Shown piece by piece: positions 1 to 6,897 of a stretch of DNA of 9,485 bases. The notes beneath the pieces are model-generated. The model was not told the DNA's origin and searched no databases. It saw nothing but the letters and a program-made list of their open reading frames with translations. The translations under genes were made by a program, and so were the position numbers. Source of the stretch: an uncultured Corynebacterium sp. (lineage in GTDB: Bacteria > Actinomycetota > Actinomycetes > Mycobacteriales > Mycobacteriaceae); NCBI GenBank assembly GCA_915275065.1, contig CAJZGD010000093.1:1-9485 (forward strand), read 5' to 3'. Numbering within the stretch: the stretch's first letter is position 1; each line of letters begins with the position of its first letter.

Positions 1-1025
1 TGGCCGGCCGCCAGGGGGTATTCCCCGGCGAGGGCGCGCAGCAAGGTGGTTTTGCCTGACCCATTGACCCCCACCAGGCCGATGCGCTCCCCGGGGCCGA
101 GCCGCCACGTGAGGTCGTCGACAAGCGGCCGGCCGTCGGGGGTGTCAATGCGGGCATCCTCCAGCTCCACCACGATGCGGCCCTGGCGCTGCCGCGAAAA
201 CGCCATGAGCTCCACCTTGTCCCGAGGCGGCGGCACGGCAGCAATCAAAGCCTCCGCAGCGTCGATCCGGTAGCGGGGCTTCGACGTGCGGGCCGGCGCG
301 CCCCGACGCAGCCACGCCAGCTCTTTCCGCGCCAGATTCTGCCGCCGCTGTTCCATGGCATCCGCCTGCCGGAACCGCTCCGCCCTGGCGAAGATCCAAT
401 CGTTATAGCCGCCCTCGTACGCATCCACCTGGCCGTCGTGCACTTCCCACGTGCGGGTCGCCACGGTGTCTAGGAACCACCGGTCGTGCGTCACCACCAC
501 AACCGAAAGTTTGCGCGATAGCAAATGGTCCGCAAGCCACTGGACTCCTTCAATGTCCAGGTGGTTCGTGGGCTCGTCCAGCACCACCAGGTCCAGCTCC
601 CGCACCAGTGCCGCCGCCAGGTTCACCCGCCGCTGTTCCCCGCCCGACAGCTGCCCCACCGGGGTGTCTAACCCCAGCCGCTCAATGCCCAAGCCGTGAA
701 GCACTTCCCGCACCCGGGCGTTTGACGCCCACTCGTAGGTTTGCAACCCCAGTGGCGCCACCACCACATCCGCGATGGTGTCAGTGCCGGTGAGCTGCAT
801 GCGTTGCGTCACCACCGCCATGCGCAGCGACGAGTTGTGGCTCACCCGGCCCGCATCTGGTTGTTCCACCCCGGTGAGCACCTCAATCAGGGTGGTTTTC
901 CCGCCGCCGTTGAGCCCCACCACCCCAATGCGGTCGCCGGACTGCACCCCAAGGCTCACCTTGTGCAGCAGGGTTTTCAGCCCGAAGGATTTGTCTACGT
1001 TCTCCAGATTGATGAGGTTAACCAC
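1..1025 (-). CDS. ABC-F family ATPase, Uup-like (3' end cut by window edge)
   Basis: Cytosolic tandem ATPase without membrane segments; ABC-F proteins bind ribosomes or nucleic acid rather than transport. The visible 341 codons hold all of the first nucleotide-binding domain: Walker A GLNGGGKT at residues 37-44, signature LSGGEQRR at 126-133, Walker B LVVLDEP at 146-152 with catalytic Glu151, and switch His180. A charged linker at about 205-275, with a WLRRGAPARTSKPR stretch, resembles the Uup-type interdomain linker. The second domain begins near residue 285, and its Walker A (GVNGSGKT, 319-326) is intact. Family members are about 550-600 residues, so roughly 40% is missing. The start is GTG at 1025, directly after the ispE stop codon, with AAAGGAG five bases upstream inside ispE, so the two genes are surely cotranscribed and probably translationally coupled. 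The ABC-F assignment is firm; the Uup-like subgroup and any exact role are inference. Confidence 0.93.
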   Translation of the reverse strand, partial: MVNLINLENVDKSFGLKTLLHKVSLGVQSGDRIGVVGLNGGGKTTLIEVLTGVEQPDAGRVSHNSSLRMAVVTQRMQLTGTDTIADVVVAPLGLQTYEWASNARVREVLHGLGIERLGLDTPVGQLSGGEQRRVNLAAALVRELDLVVLDEPTNHLDIEGVQWLADHLLSRKLSVVVVTHDRWFLDTVATRTWEVHDGQVDAYEGGYNDWIFARAERFRQADAMEQRRQNLARKELAWLRRGAPARTSKPRYRIDAAEALIAAVPPPRDKVELMAFSRQRQGRIVVELEDARIDTPDGRPLVDDLTWRLGPGERIGLVGVNGSGKTTLLRALAGEYPLAAG

Positions 1026-1928
1026 TTATTCTCCTTTGAGGTGGGCGCCGCGCGCCGGGCCGGATGTGACGGCGGTGTTTCCGCTGAACGATAGTTCCGC
1101 CGCGACTTCGTGGGCGGCGTGGGCGTCTTCGCATAGGAAGGCGCAGGTGGGGCCCGACCCGGAGACGATGCCGGCGAGTGCCCCAGCGGCCATGCCGGTG
1201 TTGAGGGTCGTGCGTAGCTGTGGTTGTAGCGATAGGGCGGCGGCCTGCATGTCGTTGTGCAGCAGGGGGGCAACTTGGTGCGGGTCCCCGGAGCGCAGCG
1301 CCCGGCTCAGCGCGGTCACATCCAGGTGGGGGGTGTGGTCTAGTTCGTCGAGTTTACGAAACACGGCCGGGGTGGCGAGGCCGGTGCGAGAGAAGGCCAA
1401 AGCCCAGTGGTAGGTGCCCTTTGAGAGAGTAGGGACGAGATGTTCTCCCCGGCCGGTGCCTAATGCGGTGCCTCCCACCAGGGTGAAGGGCACGTCGCTG
1501 CCGAGGTCTGCCGCTATGTCTAATAATTCCCCTAATTCGAACTCGTTATCGAGTATTTTATTGGCGGCGATGAGGGCTGCCGCGGCGTCGGCGCTTCCCC
1601 CGGCCATGCCGCCGGCGATGGGTATTCCCTTGGCAATGGTGATGCGTACCGCCGGCGGTTGCTGCGTGGATCGCCCAAACACGATGTCGACGGCCCGCCA
1701 GGCGAGGTTGGTGTTGTCCGTGGGCACCCCGGCGGTGGCGCAGTCGAGGCCAACCACTCGCCCGGCGGCGCCAGTGTTGGGGCTTGCCTCGGTGAGGGTA
1801 ATAACGTCTCGAAGTTCGAGGGATTGGAATATGCTGACGAGTTCATGGTAGCCGTCGTCTCGAAGCGCCCCCACCCCTAAATGTAGATTGACTTTCCCAT
1901 GGGCAATCGCCGTAACTTCTCGCATCAT
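1026..1928 (-). CDS. ispE: 4-diphosphocytidyl-2-C-methyl-D-erythritol kinase
   Basis: Phosphorylates the 2-hydroxyl of CDP-methylerythritol with ATP, a step of the non-mevalonate (MEP) isoprenoid pathway in the cytosol. GHMP-kinase features are all present in 300 residues: N-terminal HGKVNLHLG with substrate-binding Lys12, the glycine-rich ATP loop PIAGGMAGGSADAA at 103-116, GSDVPF with the catalytic Asp at about 145, and C-terminal SGSGPT at 256-261. The length suits the family (about 290-315). Two ATG codons stand side by side (1928 and 1925). I chose the first, which has AGGA eight bases upstream; an in-frame ATG at 1970 lacks a site and adds residues unlike the family. In the usual corynebacterial order ispE follows ksgA on the same strand, but here the two are divergent, so ispE must have its own promoter in the spacer. 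The downstream ABC-F gene starts at the very next base. Confidence 0.96.
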   Translation of the reverse strand: MMREVTAIAHGKVNLHLGVGALRDDGYHELVSIFQSLELRDVITLTEASPNTGAAGRVVGLDCATAGVPTDNTNLAWRAVDIVFGRSTQQPPAVRITIAKGIPIAGGMAGGSADAAAALIAANKILDNEFELGELLDIAADLGSDVPFTLVGGTALGTGRGEHLVPTLSKGTYHWALAFSRTGLATPAVFRKLDELDHTPHLDVTALSRALRSGDPHQVAPLLHNDMQAAALSLQPQLRTTLNTGMAAGALAGIVSGSGPTCAFLCEDAHAAHEVAAELSFSGNTAVTSGPARGAHLKGE

Positions 1929-2124
1929 TATTCTTATCCTAGCGGACGCCATCATTATGACGAATACCATATTTCATCACTATTGATTAGGGAGTATGCC
2001 GCAGGTAAGCACGAGCAATCCGGCTGCGTCGATCCCGCACCACCCCTGGCGCATGCTGCCGGCTACCGGCCCGCTTCTTGCGGTTATGCCGAAAATCCTG
2101 GGTGAGAAGGTAAATTATCTATCC
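1929..2124. promoter_or_regulatory. Divergent ispE/ksgA promoter region
   Basis: A 196-nt spacer between divergent starts, so promoters in both directions must lie here. Each start has a TAnnnT-type -10 match unusually close: on the minus strand TAGGAT (1936-1941), seven bases before the ispE ATG, and on the plus strand TAAATT (2111-2116), eight bases before the ksgA ATG. This spacing would give leaderless or near-leaderless mRNAs, which are common in actinobacteria. No convincing -35 boxes are seen. The alternatives are Shine-Dalgarno-like AGGA (1937-1940, minus strand) and GAGAAGG (2104-2110, plus), the latter 14 bases from ATG, which is long. The left half is AT-rich and the right half GC-rich. 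An open frame runs from 1996 into ksgA but looks non-coding. Promoter positions are inference. Confidence 0.45.
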
Positions 2125-2994
2125 ATGACTACTGCACGTCTGCTGGGACCGGCCGATATCCGCACACTCGCCAGCGAACTCGACATTACCCCCACGAAAA
2201 AGCTGGGCCAGAATTTCCTGCATGACCCCAATACGGTCCGCATGATTGTCACGACCGCCCAGTTCACGGATGCCACCAACCGGCATGTTCTTGAGGTGGG
2301 TCCGGGGTTGGGTTCGCTCACCCTGGGGCTGGTGACTGCCTGCGAAAAGGTCACCGCGATTGAGATTGATCCTCGGTTGGCGGCCCGACTTCCCCGCACC
2401 GTCGCCGAATTCGCCCCCGACCATGCGGATCGGCTCACCGTCATCAATCGGGATGCTTTGACGGTTTCTCCCCAGGATATTGACATGTCGACGCCGCCAA
2501 CAGCATTGGTGGCAAACCTGCCCTATAACGTGTCGGTGCCGATCCTTTTGCATCTTCTCGCGGAATTCCCCAGCGTTGCGCGAGTTGTGGTCATGGTGCA
2601 GGCGGAGGTTGCCGACCGGTTGGCGGCCCGGCCCGGCACGAAAATTTATGGGGTTCCCAGCGTCAAGGCCGCATTTTATGGGCAGGTACGGCGGGCGGGA
2701 ACGATTGGTAAAAATGTTTTTTGGCCTGCACCGAAGATCGATTCCGGCCTCGTGTCGATTGATTGCACACATCCTTATTCGTCGTCGCTGCGTGACACGG
2801 TGTTTCCCCTGATTGATGCCGCGTTTCTTCAGCGTCGTAAAACATTGCGCGCGGCCTTATCAGGCGTGTATGGTTCGGCGAGTCAGGCGGAAGAAGCGCT
2901 ACGACGTGCCCAGATCGACCCCACGCTTCGGGGCGAAAAACTCGACATTTCGGACTTCATCCGTCTGGCCACCAGCGGGCAATCATCACGGTAG
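2125..2994 (+). CDS. ksgA: 16S rRNA (adenine1518-N6/adenine1519-N6)-dimethyltransferase
   Basis: KsgA/RsmA uses S-adenosylmethionine to dimethylate two adjacent adenines in the 3' terminal hairpin of 16S rRNA, a late check in small-subunit assembly. The 289-residue product shows the family pattern: KKLGQNF at 25-31, SAM motif I EVGPGLG at 57-63, acidic EID at 80-82 that holds the ribose, RDAL at 109-112, catalytic NLPY at 131-134, and the C-terminal QRRKTLRAAL stretch. The start at 2125 fits the N-terminus expected for actinobacterial homologues (LLGPADIR near the beginning); the frame is open back to ATG 1996, but those 43 residues do not resemble the family. This is the only plus-strand gene here, whereas its relatives normally read with rpf2 and ispE. 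Its stop codon lies two bases from the stop of the opposing regulator gene, with no terminator between. Confidence 0.96.
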   Translation: MTTARLLGPADIRTLASELDITPTKKLGQNFLHDPNTVRMIVTTAQFTDATNRHVLEVGPGLGSLTLGLVTACEKVTAIEIDPRLAARLPRTVAEFAPDHADRLTVINRDALTVSPQDIDMSTPPTALVANLPYNVSVPILLHLLAEFPSVARVVVMVQAEVADRLAARPGTKIYGVPSVKAAFYGQVRRAGTIGKNVFWPAPKIDSGLVSIDCTHPYSSSLRDTVFPLIDAAFLQRRKTLRAALSGVYGSASQAEEALRRAQIDPTLRGEKLDISDFIRLATSGQSSR

Positions 2995-2996
2995 CG

Positions 2997-3695
2997 TCAC
3001 AGTTGGGCAATGGCCGCCCGCAACGGTGCGTAATGATTCTGCACAGCCTCCCGGTATGCTACGGCGTCCTTATTTCGCAGCGCCCGCACGATGCTCTCAT
3101 GGTTTTTAATGGTGCGTTCCGCATCAACGGTGATGGGGATCTCACAAATGTCGATGAGCTGGGCATACACCTGCCACATTGCTCCGGCGAGTTCCCGCAT
3201 CAACGCATTGGACACCGGGCTGAGCAGCGCCGCATGGAATTGTTGATCCTCATCCATGAAGCTGCCGTATTCGCTAAATGATGTGCGCATATTCGATGCC
3301 AATTGGTTCAAGGAGTCTAGGGATTCCTTGGTGTGGGTGGACATGAGTTCGTCAATGACTGACAGTTCCAAAAACTCCCGGGTGGCAATGACTTCGTGCA
3401 GGTGGGCGGCGGTATGATCCGGGTCCAAGGTGGCACGCAGCACCATTCCCTGCACCATGGGTGATAGGGTCATGCCGGCCACGAAGGTTCCCTGACCGCG
3501 TCGCACCTCAACCACATCCAAGGATTGCAGCGTGCGCATGGCTTCACGCACGGATGATCGGGAGCAATTGAGTTCGTCGCATAATTCAGTTTCGCTGGGG
3601 AGGATATCGCCGGAGGTGAGGCTATGATCGCGAATATAGTGTTGAATTCCTTCAATAGCCGCTTGGGTGGCACTGAGTGTGACCGGTTTCATCAT
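2997..3695 (-). CDS. GntR-family transcriptional regulator, FadR/FCD subfamily
   Basis: Probable ligand-responsive DNA-binding repressor of 232 residues. The winged helix-turn-helix is at about 10-72, with the classic LPSETELCDELNCSRSSVREAMRTL core (from residue 32) and the wing RRGQGTFV. An all-helical FCD ligand domain fills about 80-225. Its usual metal-binding set is visible: Asp150 and His154 in DQQFH, His199 in NHESI and His221 in NHYAPL, so a metal-assisted carboxylate effector is plausible from family knowledge. The ATG at 3695 was chosen because GGAGG lies nine bases upstream; an ATG at 3758 has no site. It follows the solute-binding lipoprotein gene on the same strand after 195 nt, which suggests that this gene is its target, with the inverted repeat at 5551-5572 as a candidate operator. 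The ligand is unknown. The 3' end nearly touches ksgA. Family call is firm; target is inference. Confidence 0.92.
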   Translation of the reverse strand: MMKPVTLSATQAAIEGIQHYIRDHSLTSGDILPSETELCDELNCSRSSVREAMRTLQSLDVVEVRRGQGTFVAGMTLSPMVQGMVLRATLDPDHTAAHLHEVIATREFLELSVIDELMSTHTKESLDSLNQLASNMRTSFSEYGSFMDEDQQFHAALLSPVSNALMRELAGAMWQVYAQLIDICEIPITVDAERTIKNHESIVRALRNKDAVAYREAVQNHYAPLRAAIAQL

Positions 3696-3890
3696 GGTAT
3701 TGATCCTCCAACGGTGTGAAGTAGCGTAGGGCTTAGGTGCGGTGAGAACAGTATTCATGGTTGCTGATTCCTCGGTTCCAGGTGGTACACGCTCACCGGC
3801 TGTGGGACGTCCGGCCTGGCGTGTGATTCATGAATGTAAGTACAGGGAGCGGAAATTTGTTCCCCACACCAGCAGCCTGGAGTTTTACTA
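3696..3890. other. Spacer between lipoprotein and regulator genes with inverted repeats
   Basis: This 195-nt stretch separates two same-strand genes. It holds an imperfect hairpin at 3787-3824: outer arms ACACGC and GCGTGT, then an unpaired step, then CCGG pairing with CCGG around an 11-nt loop, with the perfect 8-bp palindrome GGACGTCC (3805-3812) inside. Just beside it is the perfect 10-bp palindrome ATTCATGAAT (3826-3835). No run of T follows on either strand, so this is not a clear intrinsic terminator; the palindromes may be protein sites or a stabilising 3' structure. A separate promoter for the regulator is likely but I cannot place one. No gene is seen. Confidence 0.4.
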
Positions 3891-5480
3891 TTACCCCCGC
3901 AAACCAACATCGAGGAAGGACAGCCCGGTTAAGGCAATCGGCTCGAAACCTGTTAACACATCGGCATCCCAGGCGGAGGGGTTTTTCCGATGAAAGAGGG
4001 GATACAGTGGCACTTCGGTGGATAATAGATCGAAAATTTCATGCCACAGGTTTTCCTGTTCCTCGCCGGTGGCGCGGGCGGCCTGGTCGAGGAGTTCTTG
4101 GATTCTGGCGTAGGATTCGGTGCCTTTCCAATGCATGCGGGTGTCGGTCCATCGGTCGGTGGCGTACCACCAGCGCAATAACAGGTCGGCGTCGTTACCG
4201 AATACTGACGGGTCCCCCGGGGCCACCACGATGTCCCAATCATTGGAGGTTTCAATGTAGTCGTATAATTTGGCGGATTTTTGGGATTCGAACGTCACGG
4301 TGATACCCAGATCGGTGAGGGATTGTTGCATGATGTCGGCGCAGGGTTTCACCCAGTCGTGGCTGGTGGACAGGATTTTGAGTTTCTTCACACCGGTTTC
4401 GGCAAACAGCTGGGTGGCCTTGGCCTTATCTAGGGTATACACCGTGGCAGCCTTGTGGTAAGAGTCGTGTTGTTCTTGAACGAAGGAGGTGGCGGCGGTG
4501 GCCTGCCCCAGCATGCCGGTTGTAATGATTTTGTCGATGTCGCAGGAATACATCACGCCCTGCCGGTTTTTCACATCCCGCATCGCGGAGCCGTCACCCT
4601 GATTAAACATGACAAAGAGCAGGCCAAACCCCTGCACTGATTCCACATCGGCACTGGCCTGCACCTGGTCGATGGAAAGGTAGGGGACGGAGTCGATGGC
4701 GTCCACCGCTTTGGTTTCGATCGCGTGAGTGCGGGTAGATGCGTTGGGCAAAATCCGCCACGACATGCGGCTGGCCTGGGCCGGCTTCGGACCGGTATAA
4801 TGCGGATTCTTTTCGAACACAAGTGCTGATGACGCGGCGCCGTTATCCACCAATTTCCACGGGCCGGTGCCAATGGGGAGCGCATCGAAATCCTTCGGGT
4901 TGCGCTCTACCTCAGCTTTGGGCACGATCTTAATGGTCGCCAATCGCTCTTTCAGCAGGTTAAAGGGGTATTTGAGCCGGAAAATGACGGTAGCGGGATC
5001 CTTGGCCTCTACGGCGTCAATGACGGAAATGAAGGCGGCGTACTGCGACTCGTTCTCTGGGTCACGAACCCGTTCGAATGAAAATACTACATCGTCGGCG
5101 GTCACTGCCCTGCCGGTATGAAACGCGGCCCCCTCACGCAGGCTTACCTCATAGGTGACATCGTCCACATGGTGTGGTTCGTCGGCGGCAAGCGCGGTGT
5201 AGACGCTCCGATCCGGGGTGGGGCTAATCTCATAAAGCCCCTCCATGGTGTGCCAATTCGCGGCGATCGTCAGGGCCGATGTGGTGGTCATGGGATCATA
5301 CCCGCTGGTCCCTAGCTCGTAGGATATGGCGGCGGTGATTTCGTCACGGTTACGGCCGTCGGCGCCTTTGGTAGCAAGAGCGGCCGTTTTTCTATCTATA
5401 TTGCTACAGGCGCTGAGCGTGGCGGTTATTCCGGCTGCGGCCCCGATAAGTTTGAAAAAACTGCGCCGACTTAGGGTCAT
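3891..5480 (-). CDS. Tat-exported solute-binding lipoprotein, ABC transporter family 5 (peptide/nickel type)
   Basis: Predicted extracytoplasmic substrate-binding lipoprotein of 529 residues, the size of DppA/OppA/NikA-type proteins. The N-terminus carries an exact twin-arginine motif, SRRSFFK (4-10), a short hydrophobic stretch, and a lipobox LSAC with Cys25 as the lipidated residue, so it should fold in the cytoplasm, leave by Tat and be anchored outside the membrane. Family 5 hallmarks follow: LREGAAFHTGRAVTADDVVFS at about 114-134 and PIGTGPWKLV at 202-211. The start at 5480 is fixed by AAGGAGG seven bases upstream. No permease or ATPase gene lies on either side, so it must share a transporter encoded elsewhere or act alone. 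A GntR-type regulator gene follows, and a 9-bp inverted repeat stands 71-92 bases upstream of the start. The ligand cannot be read from sequence; peptide, nickel-chelate or haem are all known for the family. Confidence 0.9.
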   Translation of the reverse strand: MTLSRRSFFKLIGAAAGITATLSACSNIDRKTAALATKGADGRNRDEITAAISYELGTSGYDPMTTTSALTIAANWHTMEGLYEISPTPDRSVYTALAADEPHHVDDVTYEVSLREGAAFHTGRAVTADDVVFSFERVRDPENESQYAAFISVIDAVEAKDPATVIFRLKYPFNLLKERLATIKIVPKAEVERNPKDFDALPIGTGPWKLVDNGAASSALVFEKNPHYTGPKPAQASRMSWRILPNASTRTHAIETKAVDAIDSVPYLSIDQVQASADVESVQGFGLLFVMFNQGDGSAMRDVKNRQGVMYSCDIDKIITTGMLGQATAATSFVQEQHDSYHKAATVYTLDKAKATQLFAETGVKKLKILSTSHDWVKPCADIMQQSLTDLGITVTFESQKSAKLYDYIETSNDWDIVVAPGDPSVFGNDADLLLRWWYATDRWTDTRMHWKGTESYARIQELLDQAARATGEEQENLWHEIFDLLSTEVPLYPLFHRKNPSAWDADVLTGFEPIALTGLSFLDVGLRG

Positions 5481-5550
5481 AATACGGCCTCCTTGGTTCG
5501 ATAATTCACAATACACTTGCTTATCGACGCCCACCCATGCGGAAAGAACC

Positions 5551-5572
5551 CATTGTGGTGATGACCACAATG
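5551..5572. promoter_or_regulatory. Candidate operator: perfect 9-bp inverted repeat upstream of the lipoprotein gene
   Basis: CATTGTGGT and ACCACAATG are perfect reverse complements separated by GATG, of which the central AT is also symmetric. It lies in the 134-nt stretch between the rpfB terminator and the lipoprotein start, where a promoter must be. The inner TGGT...ACCA halves recall the operators of FadR-type GntR proteins, although those usually have a three-base centre and this has four. No run of T follows, so it is not a terminator. A weak -10 match, TATTGT (5508-5513 on the minus strand), lies downstream; others are possible. Binding by the neighbouring regulator is inference. I found no second copy in front of the regulator gene. 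Confidence 0.6.
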
Positions 5573-5614
5573 ACATACCCAACCTGGTGAATAAAACTAA
5601 ACTAAGTTATTAAG

Positions 5615-5661
5615 CAAAACCGCATCCGAACGATAGGCTAGGTTGTTCGGATGCGGTTTTG
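5615..5661. terminator. Strong hairpin terminator after rpfB, possibly bidirectional
   Basis: CAAAACCGCATCCGAAC (5615-5631) and GTTCGGATGCGGTTTTG (5645-5661) form a perfect 17-bp stem around a 13-nt loop. The GC-rich core is flanked by A and T runs, so a TTTT tract follows the core on both strands. It sits 49 bases past the rpfB stop codon and isolates that gene from the lipoprotein gene downstream on the same strand. No plus-strand gene ends here, so the minus-strand use is the relevant one. Confidence 0.9.
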
Positions 5662-5709
5662 TGGGATTGGTGGCCGGCAACGTCTACACGTCGTCAAGCA
5701 AAAACATGA

Positions 5710-6858
5710 TTACCGTAACCCCATTTTTGCCGTACACGCTGGCCACGCACCCCACCCCTGGGATGCTTGCACCTTCTGCGCCACCGCGATTTGCTCCTCG
5801 CGGGTCGCCTGGTACGCGTAGGGCGCATATTCGCCACCACCATAGGCCAACCACGTTTGGGGCGTGAATTGCAACCCACCATGGAACCCATTGCCGGTAT
5901 TGATCGCCCAATTCCCAGTGGATTCACACTGCGCCAACTGATCCCACACGGAACCATCCGGCACAGCGGGAACCCTAGAAACCTTTGTACCCCGCGAAAT
6001 GGTCGCCTTCTTCGCCGGCACCAGCACATTCTGCGACACAATATCATTCGCGGATTCGACCCCGTTCACCTTGGTGATCCGCCGGGTGACTTCCCGCTCA
6101 CCCGGCGAACCCGCCTCAACCACGGACTCGACCCCCTGCATGACATCGGGGTTATCTACAAAGGTTGGCTCTTCATCATAGGCTTCTTTCATCTGAACGT
6201 CATCCACGGTCACCCGATCAATGTTGATCTTCATATTGCCGGACACTGCCGACGTCAATTCCGGGGTGACTCTATCGTGCGGGCTAAGCTCAATCCCGCG
6301 GGCAGCCAGCGCATCCTTCACCGTCGCCGCGGCAAGCGACACGTAGCTGGTCTTTCCCCCATCGGTAATAGACACGATCTTCGGGGTGACAACATCAACG
6401 CTCATGCCCGACTTCTGCAATTTCGCGTCGACGGGGGCGCTCAACCCCAAGGCTTTAATCGCCGCCCCAATGGAATCAAGCTGTGAAACCATTTCCCCCA
6501 CGGTCGTGGCATTCGTCTTCACAACCTTCTTCTGGCCGTCGATCACGACCGCCACGTTTTTCACCGTTCGAACCGTGATCTTTTCGTCATTGCTCAATTT
6601 AGCGTCGGCGGCCGGCTGCACGATATCACCGTCGACTACCTCAATGCCGGCGGAACGCAATGCCCCGCCCACATCCTGCGACAACGTGGCCAACGTTAAC
6701 TGTTCGCCGTTGAGATCAATAACAACGTCTTTTTTATTAGCCGCAACCGCCACACCACCAACCACGAGTGTTGCCAAAACACCGCTGGTGGCCAACCGGA
6801 GCGGAACCGAACGTGATGAGTTCAAGCGGCCCAATCGAGATTTCTGATGGTGACTCAT
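5710..6858 (-). CDS. rpfB: Resuscitation-promoting factor RpfB/Rpf2 (cell-wall lytic enzyme)
   Basis: Muralytic lysozyme-fold enzyme that cleaves peptidoglycan glycan strands and helps dormant or lagging actinobacteria resume growth; it acts outside the membrane. The 382 residues show the full RpfB architecture: a basic N-terminus and one hydrophobic segment at about 20-40 (signal or membrane anchor, possible AVA cleavage site), three DUF348 repeats at about 45-95, 100-157 and 160-210, a G5 domain at about 215-292, and the Rpf catalytic domain at about 303-376. The catalytic Glu312 is in WDQLAQCESTGNW, and Cys311 and Cys375 are the expected disulfide pair. Length matches corynebacterial Rpf2 (about 375). 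The start at 6858 has only a weak site, GAAAGTG, five bases upstream. The gene stands alone between a repeat-rich promoter region and a strong terminator, so it is probably transcribed alone and tightly controlled. Confidence 0.97.
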   Translation of the reverse strand: MSHHQKSRLGRLNSSRSVPLRLATSGVLATLVVGGVAVAANKKDVVIDLNGEQLTLATLSQDVGGALRSAGIEVVDGDIVQPAADAKLSNDEKITVRTVKNVAVVIDGQKKVVKTNATTVGEMVSQLDSIGAAIKALGLSAPVDAKLQKSGMSVDVVTPKIVSITDGGKTSYVSLAAATVKDALAARGIELSPHDRVTPELTSAVSGNMKINIDRVTVDDVQMKEAYDEEPTFVDNPDVMQGVESVVEAGSPGEREVTRRITKVNGVESANDIVSQNVLVPAKKATISRGTKVSRVPAVPDGSVWDQLAQCESTGNWAINTGNGFHGGLQFTPQTWLAYGGGEYAPYAYQATREEQIAVAQKVQASQGWGAWPACTAKMGLR

Positions 6859-6897
6859 TTATTCACTTTCAATAACGATAGCTGAGCTACACTGTTC

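Noticed and set aside
775..1851. Plus-strand open frames opposite ABC-F and ispE
   Set aside because: Shadow frames of conserved genes, with no ribosome sites or family motifs.
2119..2772. Minus-strand open frame opposite ksgA
   Set aside because: ksgA on the plus strand is unmistakable by motifs; the antisense product has no recognisable features.
3696..3758. Longer N-terminus for the GntR regulator from ATG 3758
   Set aside because: No ribosome site there, and GGAGG is well placed for ATG 3695.
3787..3824. Intrinsic terminator for the lipoprotein gene
   Set aside because: The stem is interrupted and no T run follows on the minus strand.
5481..5582. Longer N-terminus for the lipoprotein from ATG 5582
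   Set aside because: It would bury the Tat signal and run through the candidate operator; ATG 5480 has an excellent ribosome site and a complete signal peptide.
1929..5709. Mobile element or phage remnant carrying the inserted pair
   Set aside because: No transposase, integrase, terminal inverted repeats or target duplication could be found at the edges.
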